A stretch of 64,000 bases of DNA from NCBI GenBank assembly GCA_024180945.1, contig JAKSGN010000043.1:2418001-2482000 (forward strand). The letters are read 5' to 3'. A program made the position numbers and the translations under genes. The stretch is from Macrophomina tecta. Its lineage: Eukaryota > Ascomycota > Dothideomycetes > Botryosphaeriales > Botryosphaeriaceae. Below the pieces are notes generated by a model that was given only the letters and a program-made list of their open reading frames with translations, ran no database searches and was not told the DNA's origin. This document shows, in pieces, positions 43,660 to 54,536 of this stretch (positions are counted from its first letter, which is position 1; every line of letters begins with the position of its first letter).

Positions 43660-44367
43660 GGTGATGTGAGGCGCACACGCGGCGCAGGGAGGGAGTGGAG
43701 GAGAGAAGATGGAGGAAAGTGGTGGCACGGCAGCAATTCAACGGGCCGCCAGACGCATGCCTGGAAGATCAGTCTGGGCTGCCCTGTCTATCTTTTCCTG
43801 CAAGCACGCAAGAGCGAGGAAAGTGGAGCTCGGCTGGGGCTGGGAGCAGCTTTGAGCAGCTGCCGCCGGTGAGCGATTACCGCGGGGTGTCGCCCGCCGG
43901 CAGCAGCGCTGACTCGCGCCGGCCGTCGGAGATGGCCATCATGTGGCCCAGGAATCGCCCCCGGCTGCGCGCCGTCCCTTCCGACCTCTCCTCCTCTTCC
44001 GGCCATTGCTTGTTGGAGCTTGATAACATGCGGTTGCACGGCGCGGTCTGGTTGTGCCACTGCAGCCCCACCGTTGACCGTCGCATGCCCGCCCCATTCC
44101 AGTCCGCGCCCTGCACGCGACTGACCAGAAAGAGGCGCAGCTGGAACTGGCGGTGCTCGGCTTGCAGGTGAAGGTTCGATGTGCGTCTGACTGAGACATT
44201 GATGGCCCAGTGTGCACGATTATTACCCTGTCGACGCACCGCTGACTGCGAGATCGGCGACGAGCAAGTGCGGGGTGCGTCAGCCTGCGGCGCTCCAGTC
44301 ACTCCTCCCAATCACGTCCCTCGTATTTCCTTTTTCTATCGGTATACACTTCCGCCAAACTCTCGCA
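43660..44367. other. Intergenic, MFS promoter / amidohydrolase 3' end
   Basis: 708 bases, co-oriented neighbours. Should contain the MFS promoter and 5' UTR. No TATA box recognised; overlapping open frames (43695-44171 plus, 43877-44311 minus) have no protein character. Confidence 0.5.
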
Positions 44368-45699
44368 TCACTCGATTATCGCCGCTGCAGCCGTCACGTC
44401 CTGCTCCAGCTGCGACCATCGGCTCGAGTAGACGCGCCCATCCTTGATCACGGCCAGCAGATGCTTCTCTGGCCGATCGAGCACCTCGATATCCTCCAGC
44501 GGGTTCGCGTTCAGCACCAACAAATCCGCCGCGAACCCCTCCTTGACCTGCCCGAGGAACTTCTCCTGCCGCAACATCCTCGCCGGGTTGACCGTCGCGC
44601 ACTGCAGCACCTGCTTCGCGCTCAGCACTTTAGCCCTCAGCCCAAACTCCTTCGTTTGTTCCGCCCCCAGCGGTCCCAGTAGGTCCGACCCGTAGCACAT
44701 CGTGACGCCAGCCCTCGCCGCGATCTCCAGCGCCCTCAAACCCAGCGCCAGCACCTCCTGGTTCTTGACCTCGCTCTCCGGCGGCAAAAACCCCGGATAC
44801 TTGGGGCTCGCCATGGCATCGTACGCAATGAGCGTCGGCGTCAGCCACACTCCCTTCTCCGCCATATACGCCGCCGTCTCCTCGTCAATGAAATTGCCGT
44901 GCTCAATCCCCTCCACCCCATTCTCCACTGCATGCCGTATCGCCCGCGGCGTATACGCATGCGCCGTCACCCACGTCCCGTAGCTGCGCGCCACATCGGC
45001 CACCGCGCGCACCTCCTCGCCCAAGAACTGCGTGTTCTCCAGCGCGTCCGTCGGCGACGCCACGCCCCCGCCGCACATAATCTTCAAGAAGTCGGCCCCC
45101 GTCCGCAGCTGCTCGCGCGCCGCCTTCACGCACTCGGCCACCCCGTCGCACAGCACCCCCAGCCCCGTCACGTGCCCGCCGCAGCACTGCGTGCGGTCGT
45201 GCGGCCCCCGGAAGTCGGCGTGCCCCCCCGTCTGCGAGAGCGCTCTCCCGGCGATGAAGAGCCGCGGCCCGGGAAAGACGTTGTCGCGCACGGCTTCCTT
45301 GAGCGCGAGCGTCGCGCCTCCGCAGTCGCGGACGGCGGTGAAGCCGCGGGAGAGTATCTGCGCGCAGACGAAGGGCTGGCGCGTGAGCGAGACGGTCGGG
45401 TCCATGCCGAAGCATTTGGCGAGGTCGCGCTCGCCGGGTACCGCGCTGAGATGGACGTGGGCGTCAATGAGGCCGGGGCTGATGTATTTGCCGGTAAGAT
45501 CGACCGAGGTGGTGGTGGCGGTGGAGGGGGCAGAGGAAGAGGTGTTGGTGGAGACGGAGGTTATCAGGCCGCCGGACAGATGGACTGTGGTGTTAGCCTG
45601 GACGGTGCCGGAGACGGGGTCGATAAGGTTGGCGTTGCGGAGGATGTAAGTCTTTTGGGGCGGCAGCTTCCACGGCTTGATGAGGGTGTCGGACGTCAT
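44368..45699 (-). CDS. Metal-dependent amidohydrolase (imidazolonepropionase/ochratoxinase-like)
   Basis: Single exon, 443 residues from the ATG at 45699 (MTSDTLIKPWKLPPQ); the frame runs upstream to 45927 but the fold begins here. Probable binuclear metal hydrolase acting on an amide or peptide-like bond. Metal and catalytic residues are all present: GLIDAHVHLS (H81, H83), ADFLKIMCGGGVASPTD (K206, likely carboxylated), VTAHAYTPRAI (H247), GIEHGNFIDEE (H267) and YGSDLLGPL (D339). The order and spacing match amidohydrolases of the imidazolonepropionase type, which include prolidase-like and ochratoxin-hydrolysing fungal enzymes. No signal peptide, so cytosolic. Substrate is unknown. A Ser/Thr-rich insertion at residues 50-68 looks like a surface loop. 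Co-oriented with the MFS gene downstream, which may move its substrate or product. Confidence 0.88.
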   Translation of the reverse strand: MTSDTLIKPWKLPPQKTYILRNANLIDPVSGTVQANTTVHLSGGLITSVSTNTSSSAPSTATTTSVDLTGKYISPGLIDAHVHLSAVPGERDLAKCFGMDPTVSLTRQPFVCAQILSRGFTAVRDCGGATLALKEAVRDNVFPGPRLFIAGRALSQTGGHADFRGPHDRTQCCGGHVTGLGVLCDGVAECVKAAREQLRTGADFLKIMCGGGVASPTDALENTQFLGEEVRAVADVARSYGTWVTAHAYTPRAIRHAVENGVEGIEHGNFIDEETAAYMAEKGVWLTPTLIAYDAMASPKYPGFLPPESEVKNQEVLALGLRALEIAARAGVTMCYGSDLLGPLGAEQTKEFGLRAKVLSAKQVLQCATVNPARMLRQEKFLGQVKEGFAADLLVLNANPLEDIEVLDRPEKHLLAVIKDGRVYSSRWSQLEQDVTAAAAIIE

Positions 45700-47610
45700 G
45701 GTTTGAAGTTGTGGCACCCGTTGTAGCTCTTGCAAGTTTCCAGGCTCTTGTGGTAGTTTGTCGAGCCACGAGAGGTGGCCGTCTAGGTTGTCAGGAGGCG
45801 AACAGTCAAGAAATGAGGGGGAGAGGGCGTTAATTGGCTCAAGAAATACACGATAACTGACAAGGTTGTAGGGTGGAGGTAAAGTGCGGCACAATTCTTG
45901 GCTTCTGCATATTTCGGGTAAGTACACGCAGCGACCGGGAGGCGCCCCGCTGCAGCCAAAACCGCCTGTCGTAACAGTTGCACACGTCCACCAATCAGGT
46001 CAACCTGCATGGTGGTCATTTGTAGGCGCTATCCAAGGTTGGTGGCAAATTCCATGCGGAGTTGCTGATCGGATGAGCTGGCGATAACCGACGTGATAGC
46101 AGAGGTGGGTGCGATGGTGCTGAGAAGTGGGAGTGTGGTGATACGCGAGGGTCGGCAGGAGTGATCTACACAACGACCGCGAGATATTAATGGGACATGG
46201 GAGCGAAAAAGACAGCACGTCAAATCCTGAAGATGTTGGGGGAAACGACACGGACAATGGATCAGGTCAAGCCACAAGCAGATCATGAGACGAGAGCAAC
46301 CGAGCAGAGCCTATCACCCACACCCCAGAAGAGGAGCCGCAAGTTGCGATGAAGAATCGATTACATTGTCTTGCTTCCAGTAAGTTCGCTCTCGTATTTC
46401 GCATTCCAGCATTCGATAGCATGGGGTCGGAGGCACTCATGCGGGGAAGTCTGTCAGCACTTCACTTGAGAAGACACTCGATATAATTACTCTCATGCTC
46501 ATTTCCGATCATCTCTGGTGGAGCACCACGTGGAAACTTCTCATACAATGATTCCACAATACCTCCTGTGCTTCCACCCCTCTACTCCCCGACCGACCTC
46601 AACCTCACCGGCCTATAGCACTCCTGATGCACCAGCATCTTCTGCGTTGGCTAATGCGCCGCCAATGACCCTTTGTCTACCTGATATCGAGCACAAGCTT
46701 CATACGCTGCACAGCAAACGCATGTACGTATGAGAAGTGGAGATGTACCACACAACAGGGAGGAGTGGCGTCTACATTCTCATTACTACTTCAACTCTCC
46801 ATAACGGAAAAAGAATGCATGGGGCCTTGCTGTTGTTAACCGAGTGTTCCGGTAACTCCGTATCTCTTCCTCCTCCTCTTCATACCACGTGTGTACGAAA
46901 CGGCGAGCATCCAACGAAGCCCCTAATTAAGAGAGAAGACCACCACCCTTCCACCTCTCGTATGGTGGCTGAGGGCCCTTGGAACACCAATGCCCGCCCA
47001 TCTGACCCGATTCGGACGAATCGACAACTAAGTATAGCCGAGCCAGGCGGCTGCCAAACCTTCTGCGCTCGAATTTCCCCCCGGAAACACGCTTCACACA
47101 GGGGAACAGTGACATAATAGCCAGCGCAATGGGCAGCCGTGAAATCCTGACTAAAGTCGGAACGACCAGGACTTGCGTCTGGGGAGCGTCGCAGCGTGAA
47201 TTGCCGCATGCAAAGTTCATCGATGTACATACACCGCAGGCTCCTGTCGGGGATGCCCCGGAAGGCTGCCTGGCGCGACGCGTGTTGCCACAGATATGTT
47301 AGATTTTTGTTCGTTCCACGTGGATATCAGGAGATTCCATACGCCTGCCCGGGCTTTACCCCTATTCTTCAATCCAAAGTCCTGATTGCATCAACATGTG
47401 GCTCGAGGGGCCAAACAAGCAGAGCGGTCGCGTAGAGGCATGCCCGGCCTCGAAACAGCTCTATGTCCATGTACGGCAGTCACTCATCACCGTTTACTGT
47501 CATAATTCGACCGAAACATACATTACTACTTCGATTCATGATATTGTATCCAACGCGCTACGCCCGCAAACAGCGCTACCGCAGCCAAAGAGCCTCCCCC
47601 GACGACACGT
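45700..47610. other. 1.9-kb intergenic stretch
   Basis: Contains the amidohydrolase promoter on the left and the GH115 3' region on the right. No gene supported; open frames up to 126 codons (46737-47117, plus) are not protein-like. No repeats or RNA genes noticed. Confidence 0.5.
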
Positions 47611-50600
47611 TCAAACACCAGCCCTCCAACTCTCCGGCGGCCCCAAATAACTCTCCCTCACGCCCCCCAAATCCAGTACCACCTTCTGCAACACAACGCC
47701 GGGCTCCAACAACCACACCCGCAATGTATGCGCGCCCGCCGCACTCACGCTATGATTCCCTGTCACACTAACCCATGCGGCATCCGCGACAGCTGTTTCC
47801 CAATCCACCGGCAGCGCGCCGGCCGGCTGGTCCGTGACATAGGAGGTCTCTTGCGGGACGGCGTCGTCGATGGCGACGGCATAGCGCAGAGGGCGAGAGG
47901 GGTCAGTGTTGAGGCTGGGCGAGAGGAAGAGCGTGAGATTGGCGTGGGAGACGTTTTGAGTGAAGGTGTAAATGTCATATTCGAGGGGAAGGGCGGCGGC
48001 GGTGGAGAGAGAGGGAGAAAGCGAGTCAGTGAGGTGGACGGCGGAGAGGGTGCGGCCGTAGGAGGGGATGGTGGTGTAGAGGTTGGAGGAGGAAGATGAG
48101 TTGGATGAGCCGATGCGCGTATAGTGCGCGGCTTCGATGGAGACGTGGGCATCGGATTCGACGAAGCCAGCGGAGAAGGAGGACGGAAGAACGGTGTGGT
48201 TGTAGGGGAGGATGATGCTTGGCATGCCGTACTGCGTGCCGTAGTCGGTGGTGGATGTGACGTTAATGGTGGTGATGTTGGAGCCGGCAGGAGTATTAGC
48301 CCAGTCAACGGAGATGTAGACGCGGATGTCGGTGTTGTTGCCGGTAGGGGAGATGGTGCCGGATGTTTGGGAGAACTTGACCCAAGGGGCGGCGGAGATG
48401 TTCCAGGAGAACTCGTTGGTGCCGGAAGAGAAGATATCGATCCAACGATCGGACCCGTAGGGGTTAATCGGGGGAAGAGTCAGGCTGTTGGACGATAGAG
48501 AGTGATACTGGTCGTCACCTGGAACGCTGGCATTGCTTCCTTCCACCGCCACCCCCATGTCACCCCTTAGGGAGCGCTCAAGGGTTTGGACGTATTGGAG
48601 TGGGGGTGTGACTTGACGCATAGGCTGTTGCCAGTAGACATAACCCAAGTGCGTTTGGTCCATCATGTGGTTCCACTTCCCATCCAGGAGACCATTATAC
48701 CGTGCAGTCAGCTCGTGGTCGTAATTGAATTTATCCAGCACTCTCTGGGCATATGCATTTGCGCTTGTGCGGCCCTGCGCAGCGTAAAGCTTGTTCTTCG
48801 CGGCACTGATGTGGATGTCGTAAAGATTGCCTCCGGCCAGGACAGGGTGCAGAATCGTCTGGAAGAAAGCTGGTTGGGCCGCAGCCGGCAAGGAATCATA
48901 GATGCTTTGGGCTTGCTTACCAAGCTCCTCCCACTGAGTAAGCACATTGTCCGCTTCCTCGTAGTTAATAATGCTGTAGGTGCTGGGATCCACCAGCTCG
49001 TACTTCCTCCTACCAGCAAGAATGCCGTACTTTCGAAGCACGTCGGCGGTCTGTTGTGATACGCTAATACCGAACTCTCGGGCTGCCCATTGCACAGACC
49101 AGCTGGAAACACTGTCGGCGCCCCATAGGCTGATATCGTACGCGAGGTCGAAGAAGTGGTTGATGGGAATTTCCTGTTAATGTCAGTCAACGCTCAGCTT
49201 ACCAATGACATGTAACACCTACCAATGGCTTTATGTCCCCAACATTCACGATCCATAACTCTCTTGCTCCTCTTTCATAAGCCATATGCATCTGCTCCCA
49301 CGTATGTCCCAGCTGGACTTCGTTGATCCACTTGTAGTCTCTTGGGTCTCCAACATAATCAAAGTGGTAGTAGACACCAGCACCACCAGACCGCTCGGTC
49401 TCGTTGCCAACCGGAAGTCTTCTGGCATTGCCCCAGTTGTCGTCCGCCCACAGCAAGATGACATCGTCGGGCACCCGCATGCCTGCCTCATAGTAGCCCT
49501 GAACCTCTTTGTATAGACACCAAACTTGTGGAACACCAGTCTCGCTACCATAGACGTCTTTCAAGATCTGGCGCTGAGTATCGACAATGTTCTCCAGCAT
49601 CTCAGTCTCGACGCCAGCACTCAACGCAGTGTCGCCGCTACCACGCATGCCGACGGTCATCACGCCCTCATAGGGCTTCGCGCGCTCAGCACCCTCAACG
49701 AAGAAGGGATAGATGGACTGATTGTTGGTGTTCCACTGCCACGCGCCCTTGCCAAAAGTACCCCATTCGTTCGTCGCGCGCATCATGGGCTCGGTATGCG
49801 ATGTTCCCATCACGACGCCATACTCGTCCGCAAGCGGCTGGTTGCGTGGGTCGTCGACGTTGAACATGGACCCCCACATAGCAGGCCAAAGGTAATTCGC
49901 GCGCAGGCGTAGAAGGAGCTCGAAGACCATGGCGTAGAACTCGGCGCCGAAGGCAGAGCCATATTTGCTCTTTTGAAAATTGGCGTTCATCCAGCCGGTG
50001 AGGGCGGGGGCCTCGTCGTTGATGAAGAAGCCGCGGTACTTAACGGAGGGCGGTCCTTGCGTCTTGGTGGTGTTGAGGGCGTAGATGGCGGCGTGGCTGG
50101 CTGGTGGGACGTCGGCCATGAAGTACCATGGCGACACGCCAATCTGTTCGGAGATGTCGTAGAGGCCGTATATGGTACCACGCTTGTCGCTGCCTAAATG
50201 ACGTTCAAATTTGGTATATTCGGAGAGCGGGAGGAGACCGTACCAGCAATCACGAGTGCCTGAGAAACTCCCTTGGCGGGAGAGCTCACGACCTGCGAGA
50301 TGAAAGACTCCCACTTCCCCTCAACGGCCGAGACGTCGATTTTTCCAGCTTCAATCAGGTCTTGGATGATGCTAGAGTTGCCGATGGTTCCAGCAATAAT
50401 GACGCCGGAGTTACTGCTGTTGCTTGCGGCAACATTAGTCCAGCTCGATCTTCCCGTCACGTTGAAGATCATGGAGGCATTCGCGGTGATTGCATTGCTG
50501 CCGATTAGCGAAATCGACCCGTTGAGGCCGGTAACGCGGCCGAAGTCGGATGCAAGGTCGTCGGCAACCCTCAGTACACCAGGCCAATCAGCAGAGTCGA

Positions 50601-50742
50601 GAACGAGTCGAACAGACGATGACCTGGTGGCAAGTTGAAGATTGCCAACAGAGGCATTGAAGGCAATGGTAGCATTTTGACCAATGGCGAGCACCGACCG
50701 GAACAGCAGCAGGGAGAACAAAAGACGTAAAAGCAGCAGCAT
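47611..50742 (-). CDS. Secreted GH115 glycoside hydrolase (xylan alpha-1,2-glucuronidase type)
   Basis: Removes (4-O-methyl)glucuronic acid side groups from glucuronoxylan outside the cell. Three exons (50742-50244, 50193-49223, 49173-47611), 1010 residues, the normal GH115 length. The first ATG gives the signal peptide MLLLLRLLFSLLLFRSVLA. Splicing joins LVIAG to SDKRGTIYGLYD and DIKPL to EIPINHFFDLAYD. Conserved family blocks are present: GTIYGLYDISEQIGVSPWYF, FINDEAPALTGW, NYLWPAMWGSMFN, GTSHTEPMMR, LLWADDNWGN and WIVNVGDIKPLE. A C-terminal beta-rich region (about 640-1010) with many N-glycosylation sequons follows. All core blocks look intact, so it should be active. It indicates use of plant hemicellulose. 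No other CAZyme is nearby. Confidence 0.93.
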
Positions 50743-51526
50743 TATGCCGGACACACAACAGGCAGGTAACGGAAGGAACAGAAGCCTCAACCCGGAGAAA
50801 CGAGGTCAATGAGAGATGAGGGGAGGGGATAAAATATATCTCTTCGCAAATGCGTGACGTTGACCTACAGCACACCACCCCCACAACATCACGATTCAGG
50901 AACAGGCACCGCAATGCGGGTAGTTTTGCGCCTCATTGCGCGGGACGTCAGTTCCAAGCCGGCAATATCGAGGCCGGACTGGATAAATACAGGAAGAGAG
51001 TGGCATTCGGGCCCCGTCTTGAGCCGGGCTGATGGACGGGCGCCGTGCGCCCACCATGGCGCGAGTCAATAGAGAGAGTGGATTTACCCCAGATGCGGAG
51101 AAGCAGCGCGCCATGGAGTCTGGGGACGAGCGTACAAGCCTCGCGCGGCTCTAGCGGCGTTGCCTGTCCGGGTGGTCGTTCCTTCGTGCACCCGCATGCA
51201 ATTCACCCGAGCACCGGGTAAATGAGTGCTGGCGGCAAGGTTAGAGCGGGTAACGGCGTGGGGGACGGCCGGACTCAACTCCCAAGGCTCGTTAAAAGGC
51301 GGAGAAAGGATGAAAGGCCGACCATTCGTTTCTCCACCGCGGGAGCCGAGTCCACGTGAGCGGTGAGTACTCAAGGTGGGAGGCGGTGGCAGAAACATTT
51401 TGGCCGCCGAGCTAACTTGCGCTGCGCGATGCCACTACCGACCTATTGTCTCCGCGCGTCTCTGGCAAGACGATTCAGCCACTTCGCCCTCGGACCGCTC
51501 TTTCGGAAAGCGTGACGTCTCCAAAC
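50743..51526. promoter_or_regulatory. Divergent promoter region, GH115 / UPF0390-like gene
   Basis: 784 bases between the two starts. A TATA-like AAAATATATCT lies at about 50830, roughly 90 bases upstream of the GH115 ATG (read TATATTTT on its coding strand). No carbon-catabolite or xylanase-regulator site was identified with certainty. Confidence 0.4.
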
Positions 51527-51841
51527 ATGGCCCAAGGCGTGATCAAGCAGAAGGCGAAGCCCACCGGCGGAAATGCGAAGAAGTGAGTACCGCATTCAGT
51601 CACTTCCGCACACCCTCGATTTAACCGTGTATGTTACAGAGGCAGCCAGCCCCTCAAGCCTCGAGGCAGCCGCCAGATCGCACCAAAGAAGCAGAAATTG
51701 ATTCAGCAAAAGAAGCTTCTCAAGAAGCACTCGGCTGGCCTGACTGCCCTGACTGAGAAACAACTCGCTGAGAAAGCCGGACACTTGGAAATGCTGAGAG
51801 GCGGAAAGAAGGACAAGAAGGGCGAGGCAAAGAAGGCTTAA
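51527..51841 (+). CDS. Small basic nuclear-type protein, UPF0390/DUF2462 family
   Basis: Two exons (51527-51582, 51640-51841), 85 residues. It starts [19 protein letters not shown], then [19 protein letters not shown], a long Lys/Gln/Leu helix [20 protein letters not shown] and a Gly/Lys tail [13 protein letters not shown]. The donor GTGAGT and acceptor TTACAG restore the frame. The family (human Leydig-cell-tumour 10-kDa protein homologue) is small, very basic and probably nucleolar or ribosome-biogenesis related, but its role is poorly known. About a quarter of residues are Lys. Confidence 0.85.
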
Positions 51842-52263
51842 GTGATGAAACCCAGCGCCAAGTATTTGGAGGGAGAGCATCATCGACAAGCGTGCAGCTG
51901 TGTCTCCTGAGTGGCATGGGCTTACGACCCGTGAACATTGCCAGGCGCGGTTGCACCGAAAGCTGCATGGAACGGCGTTAACAGGTGGTTGGAGATCAGC
52001 ATTGCATTAGAGGGCGTTCAGGAATACCATAAATGCCAGACGAACGGGGCCTCTGTCATGGGGTGGGGCTTGCTGAAGCTGTTGGGAAAAATACTCAAAT
52101 CCGATTGTATCTAACACCCACTGATTCCCGTACACAAAGTAAAGCGGGCCTCTGGGCAAATCATACGCGCCCGATTTGGTTCCTAGAGACGCATAATCCA
52201 TGCGTGCCATCCATCCGTCATGATCCCTTACTCCAAATATCGTATCAACACATCGTAAACCAC
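51842..52263. other. Convergent intergenic
   Basis: 422 bases between facing stop codons with both 3' UTRs. Nothing else seen. Confidence 0.5.
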
Positions 52264-53999
52264 CTAAATTGCCCGTGCCGCCTCTCCACCACCGCTTTCC
52301 TCGACTCTCTGCCTCGCCTTTCCTCTGCCAATGCCGCCTTCACCGACGCCCATTCTCCTGGCAACGTATCGCTGAGCTATGATTCCGACAGCCAGTTGAA
52401 TAACTTCTTCCATCCACTCAGCGACCCATTCCCGCGGATCGACGCCGCCGCTCTCGATGATCTCCTTGATTGCTGGTGGCAGCGTGGCGACTGGGTCTGC
52501 ATCATCCTCTGCAGCTGCCGGCGACGCATCCAACCAATCTGCCCACTTTTGCGGGAAGCTCTGTGACAAAGTGGAGAAGGAGATGCTGTGAATGGGATCG
52601 TAAAGATAGATAGCAAATGCAACAAGGTTATCAGACTCATCCGGCTCTTCAACACCCCCCGTCTCGGTCTCCTTCTCGGTTGCGGAACCTCCGAACAAAT
52701 CTGTCCGAGCACTGTAGCTGACGGCCTGAATGGCAAGGAAGATATCAGAGCTCCGCACCGGGTTTGTCTCGGAGAGGACCTCGCTGGCTGCCTTAGCGGC
52801 TTCCTCAACACCACCCTTGCTGGCGAAGAAGTCGGTGGCGTAGCTTTCAGCGCTGACGCGCACCAGCTTGGTGCCCTCGACGAGACCCTTTACGGCACCG
52901 AGGTCGCGCTTGACGCCCACGTCACGCCACCAGGGCCCGTCGGTCCAGCCAGCGGTACTGCCACCAGTGAAACCACCATCCGGGCCCTGGCGCGATTCGG
53001 AACCTCTCTGAATGACCATGAGATCACCGCCCTCCACCTGGGCCATGACGCGCGAGAATGTGGCGTAGATGATGGGGTCAAGGGAAGGATAGTTGTGTAG
53101 ATCATGGGTGATGTGGATTTGGAGGCGCTCATGCTGAGAGATTGGCGGAGCTAGTGTGTGGAGGAGCTGCGTAAAGGTGGGGACCGCGCGAGAGCGAAGC
53201 TCATCACCTGCGGAGAGTCAGCTCTGCTGCAACCCTTAAGTTGTCTGCTCTCGTGCAACAGCGCGAGGCAAATCTAAATAGCACATGCATGGGGTATTGC
53301 AGCATCCGAACAGACGTAGTGCGACGGCTGCGTGTGAACATGTGCAACCCTACTGATGCCTCAACCCCAATGCTTTGCCGATGGACTGGAGAAGGCTGCG
53401 CGAACCACTACGGGAGTAGGAGGTAACGCACCATAGGACCGCAACAATCCAACGTTGCCCTTGACTTGTTCAGCCCATTTCTGAGCTTCCTCGTTCTTCT
53501 GGATCTCCTTCAGAGCGGACTCGGCCTGTTTGGCAGCAGCAGAGGCAGTTGCGGAGGCAGTGCTGAGGATGCTACCCCACCAGCTACCACCACTAGATTG
53601 CTTCTGCTCCTCGGCCTGAGCGTGGCTCTTCTCATCGGCGGGAGTCACGCCCTGGTGGTAGGAGCGCGTGCCATCCTGCGACTTTCGTTGCAGCTCGGCG
53701 GCGGTGCCCTTGTCCTCGCTGTTGCGGGCGGAGCCGGTGGAGGACGGCGTGATCTGGCCGGTGCGGCGGGGCGAGCGGTTGCTGGCGTTGGAGGACGAGG
53801 ACAGCTTCGGAGTTGCAGCTCTGCTGGGAGGCTTTGCAGCGGCTAGGGCAGCGAGCTCGGCGACGGGGTCGTCCTCGTCCTTGGTGGTCGTATCTTGAGG
53901 CTGGGGCTGGGGCTTGGACTGCGGAACGGTGGGTAGGTCGTCATCGCCGAGATCGTCGAACTGAGCGAGTAGCTCCTCCTTGGACAGCGGCTTGGACAT
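52264..53999 (-). CDS. MTC1: Mtc1-family protein (maintenance of telomere capping protein 1-like)
   Basis: Two exons (53999-53432, 53207-52264) separated by a 224-base intron, the longest I see in a confident gene here; 503 residues. It starts MSKPLSKEELLAQFDDLGDD, an acidic motif, followed by a Ser/Thr/Pro/Ala-rich linker. A Trp/Gly motif SGGSWWGSILSTASATASAA introduces an amphipathic helix KQAESALKEIQKNEEAQKW, and splicing gives LLRSYGDELRSRAVPTFTQL. A globular region with DLHNYPSLDPIIYATFSRVM and GWTDGPWWRDVG ends near residue 470. This architecture is that of the fungal Mtc1 (DUF5427) family. The yeast protein is Golgi/COPI-vesicle associated despite its telomere-genetics name. Divergent to the AT-hook gene. 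Confidence 0.8.
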
Positions 54000-54536
54000 G
54001 GCGGGGGATGGGTCGGGGCGAGATGCAGGACTGTGGGGGGCAGCTATCACAGCTCGGTAGCTGCGTGCACGCTGGGCGCGATCCCTGTGTTGTAACCGCG
54101 AGTGGAAGGCGCTGATTCGCGTTGTGCGGGTGGCGCTATGCTGTTAAGGGACAGCGACCAGCGCGCCAGGCGAATGCTCCGTTGTCCAGGATCTTTCAGC
54201 ATCTTCGCAGACTCTGCCCACCACCATCGCGGCTCCGCCCGCGCCGCATTCTCTCTCAGCTCACTGCCTGTCGCCGGCCGCGCTGACTTCGCCTGCTGTG
54301 CTGTCTGCGCTTGTCGCATCAGTCTGCCGCGCGCTCCCCTTTCCAGTGTCTTTTGTCCCAGTGTCTAATTTGACCTCCGAACCTCGTCCGACCACGCGAG
54401 CATCAATTCGCTTTCATCCACCTCTCTCACCTTCGCAACTCCTCGTCTATTGTTCCTGCTTTCATCCTCTTTTCTCCTGTCTCTGCGTCGACGGCTGCAG
54501 CCCGACCCGACTGACTATCGGGCGAGGCCTCTCACG
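54000..54536. promoter_or_regulatory. Divergent promoter, Mtc1-like / AT-hook gene
   Basis: 537 bases between the ATGs. The plus half is very pyrimidine-rich (54380-54480), as in fungal 5' UTRs. The plus frame is open from 54450 but with no ATG before 54537. Confidence 0.45.

Noticed and set aside
45032..45649. Long open frames antisense to the amidohydrolase (also 44899-45726)
   Set aside because: They mirror a GC-rich coding exon; the minus frame carries all catalytic motifs.
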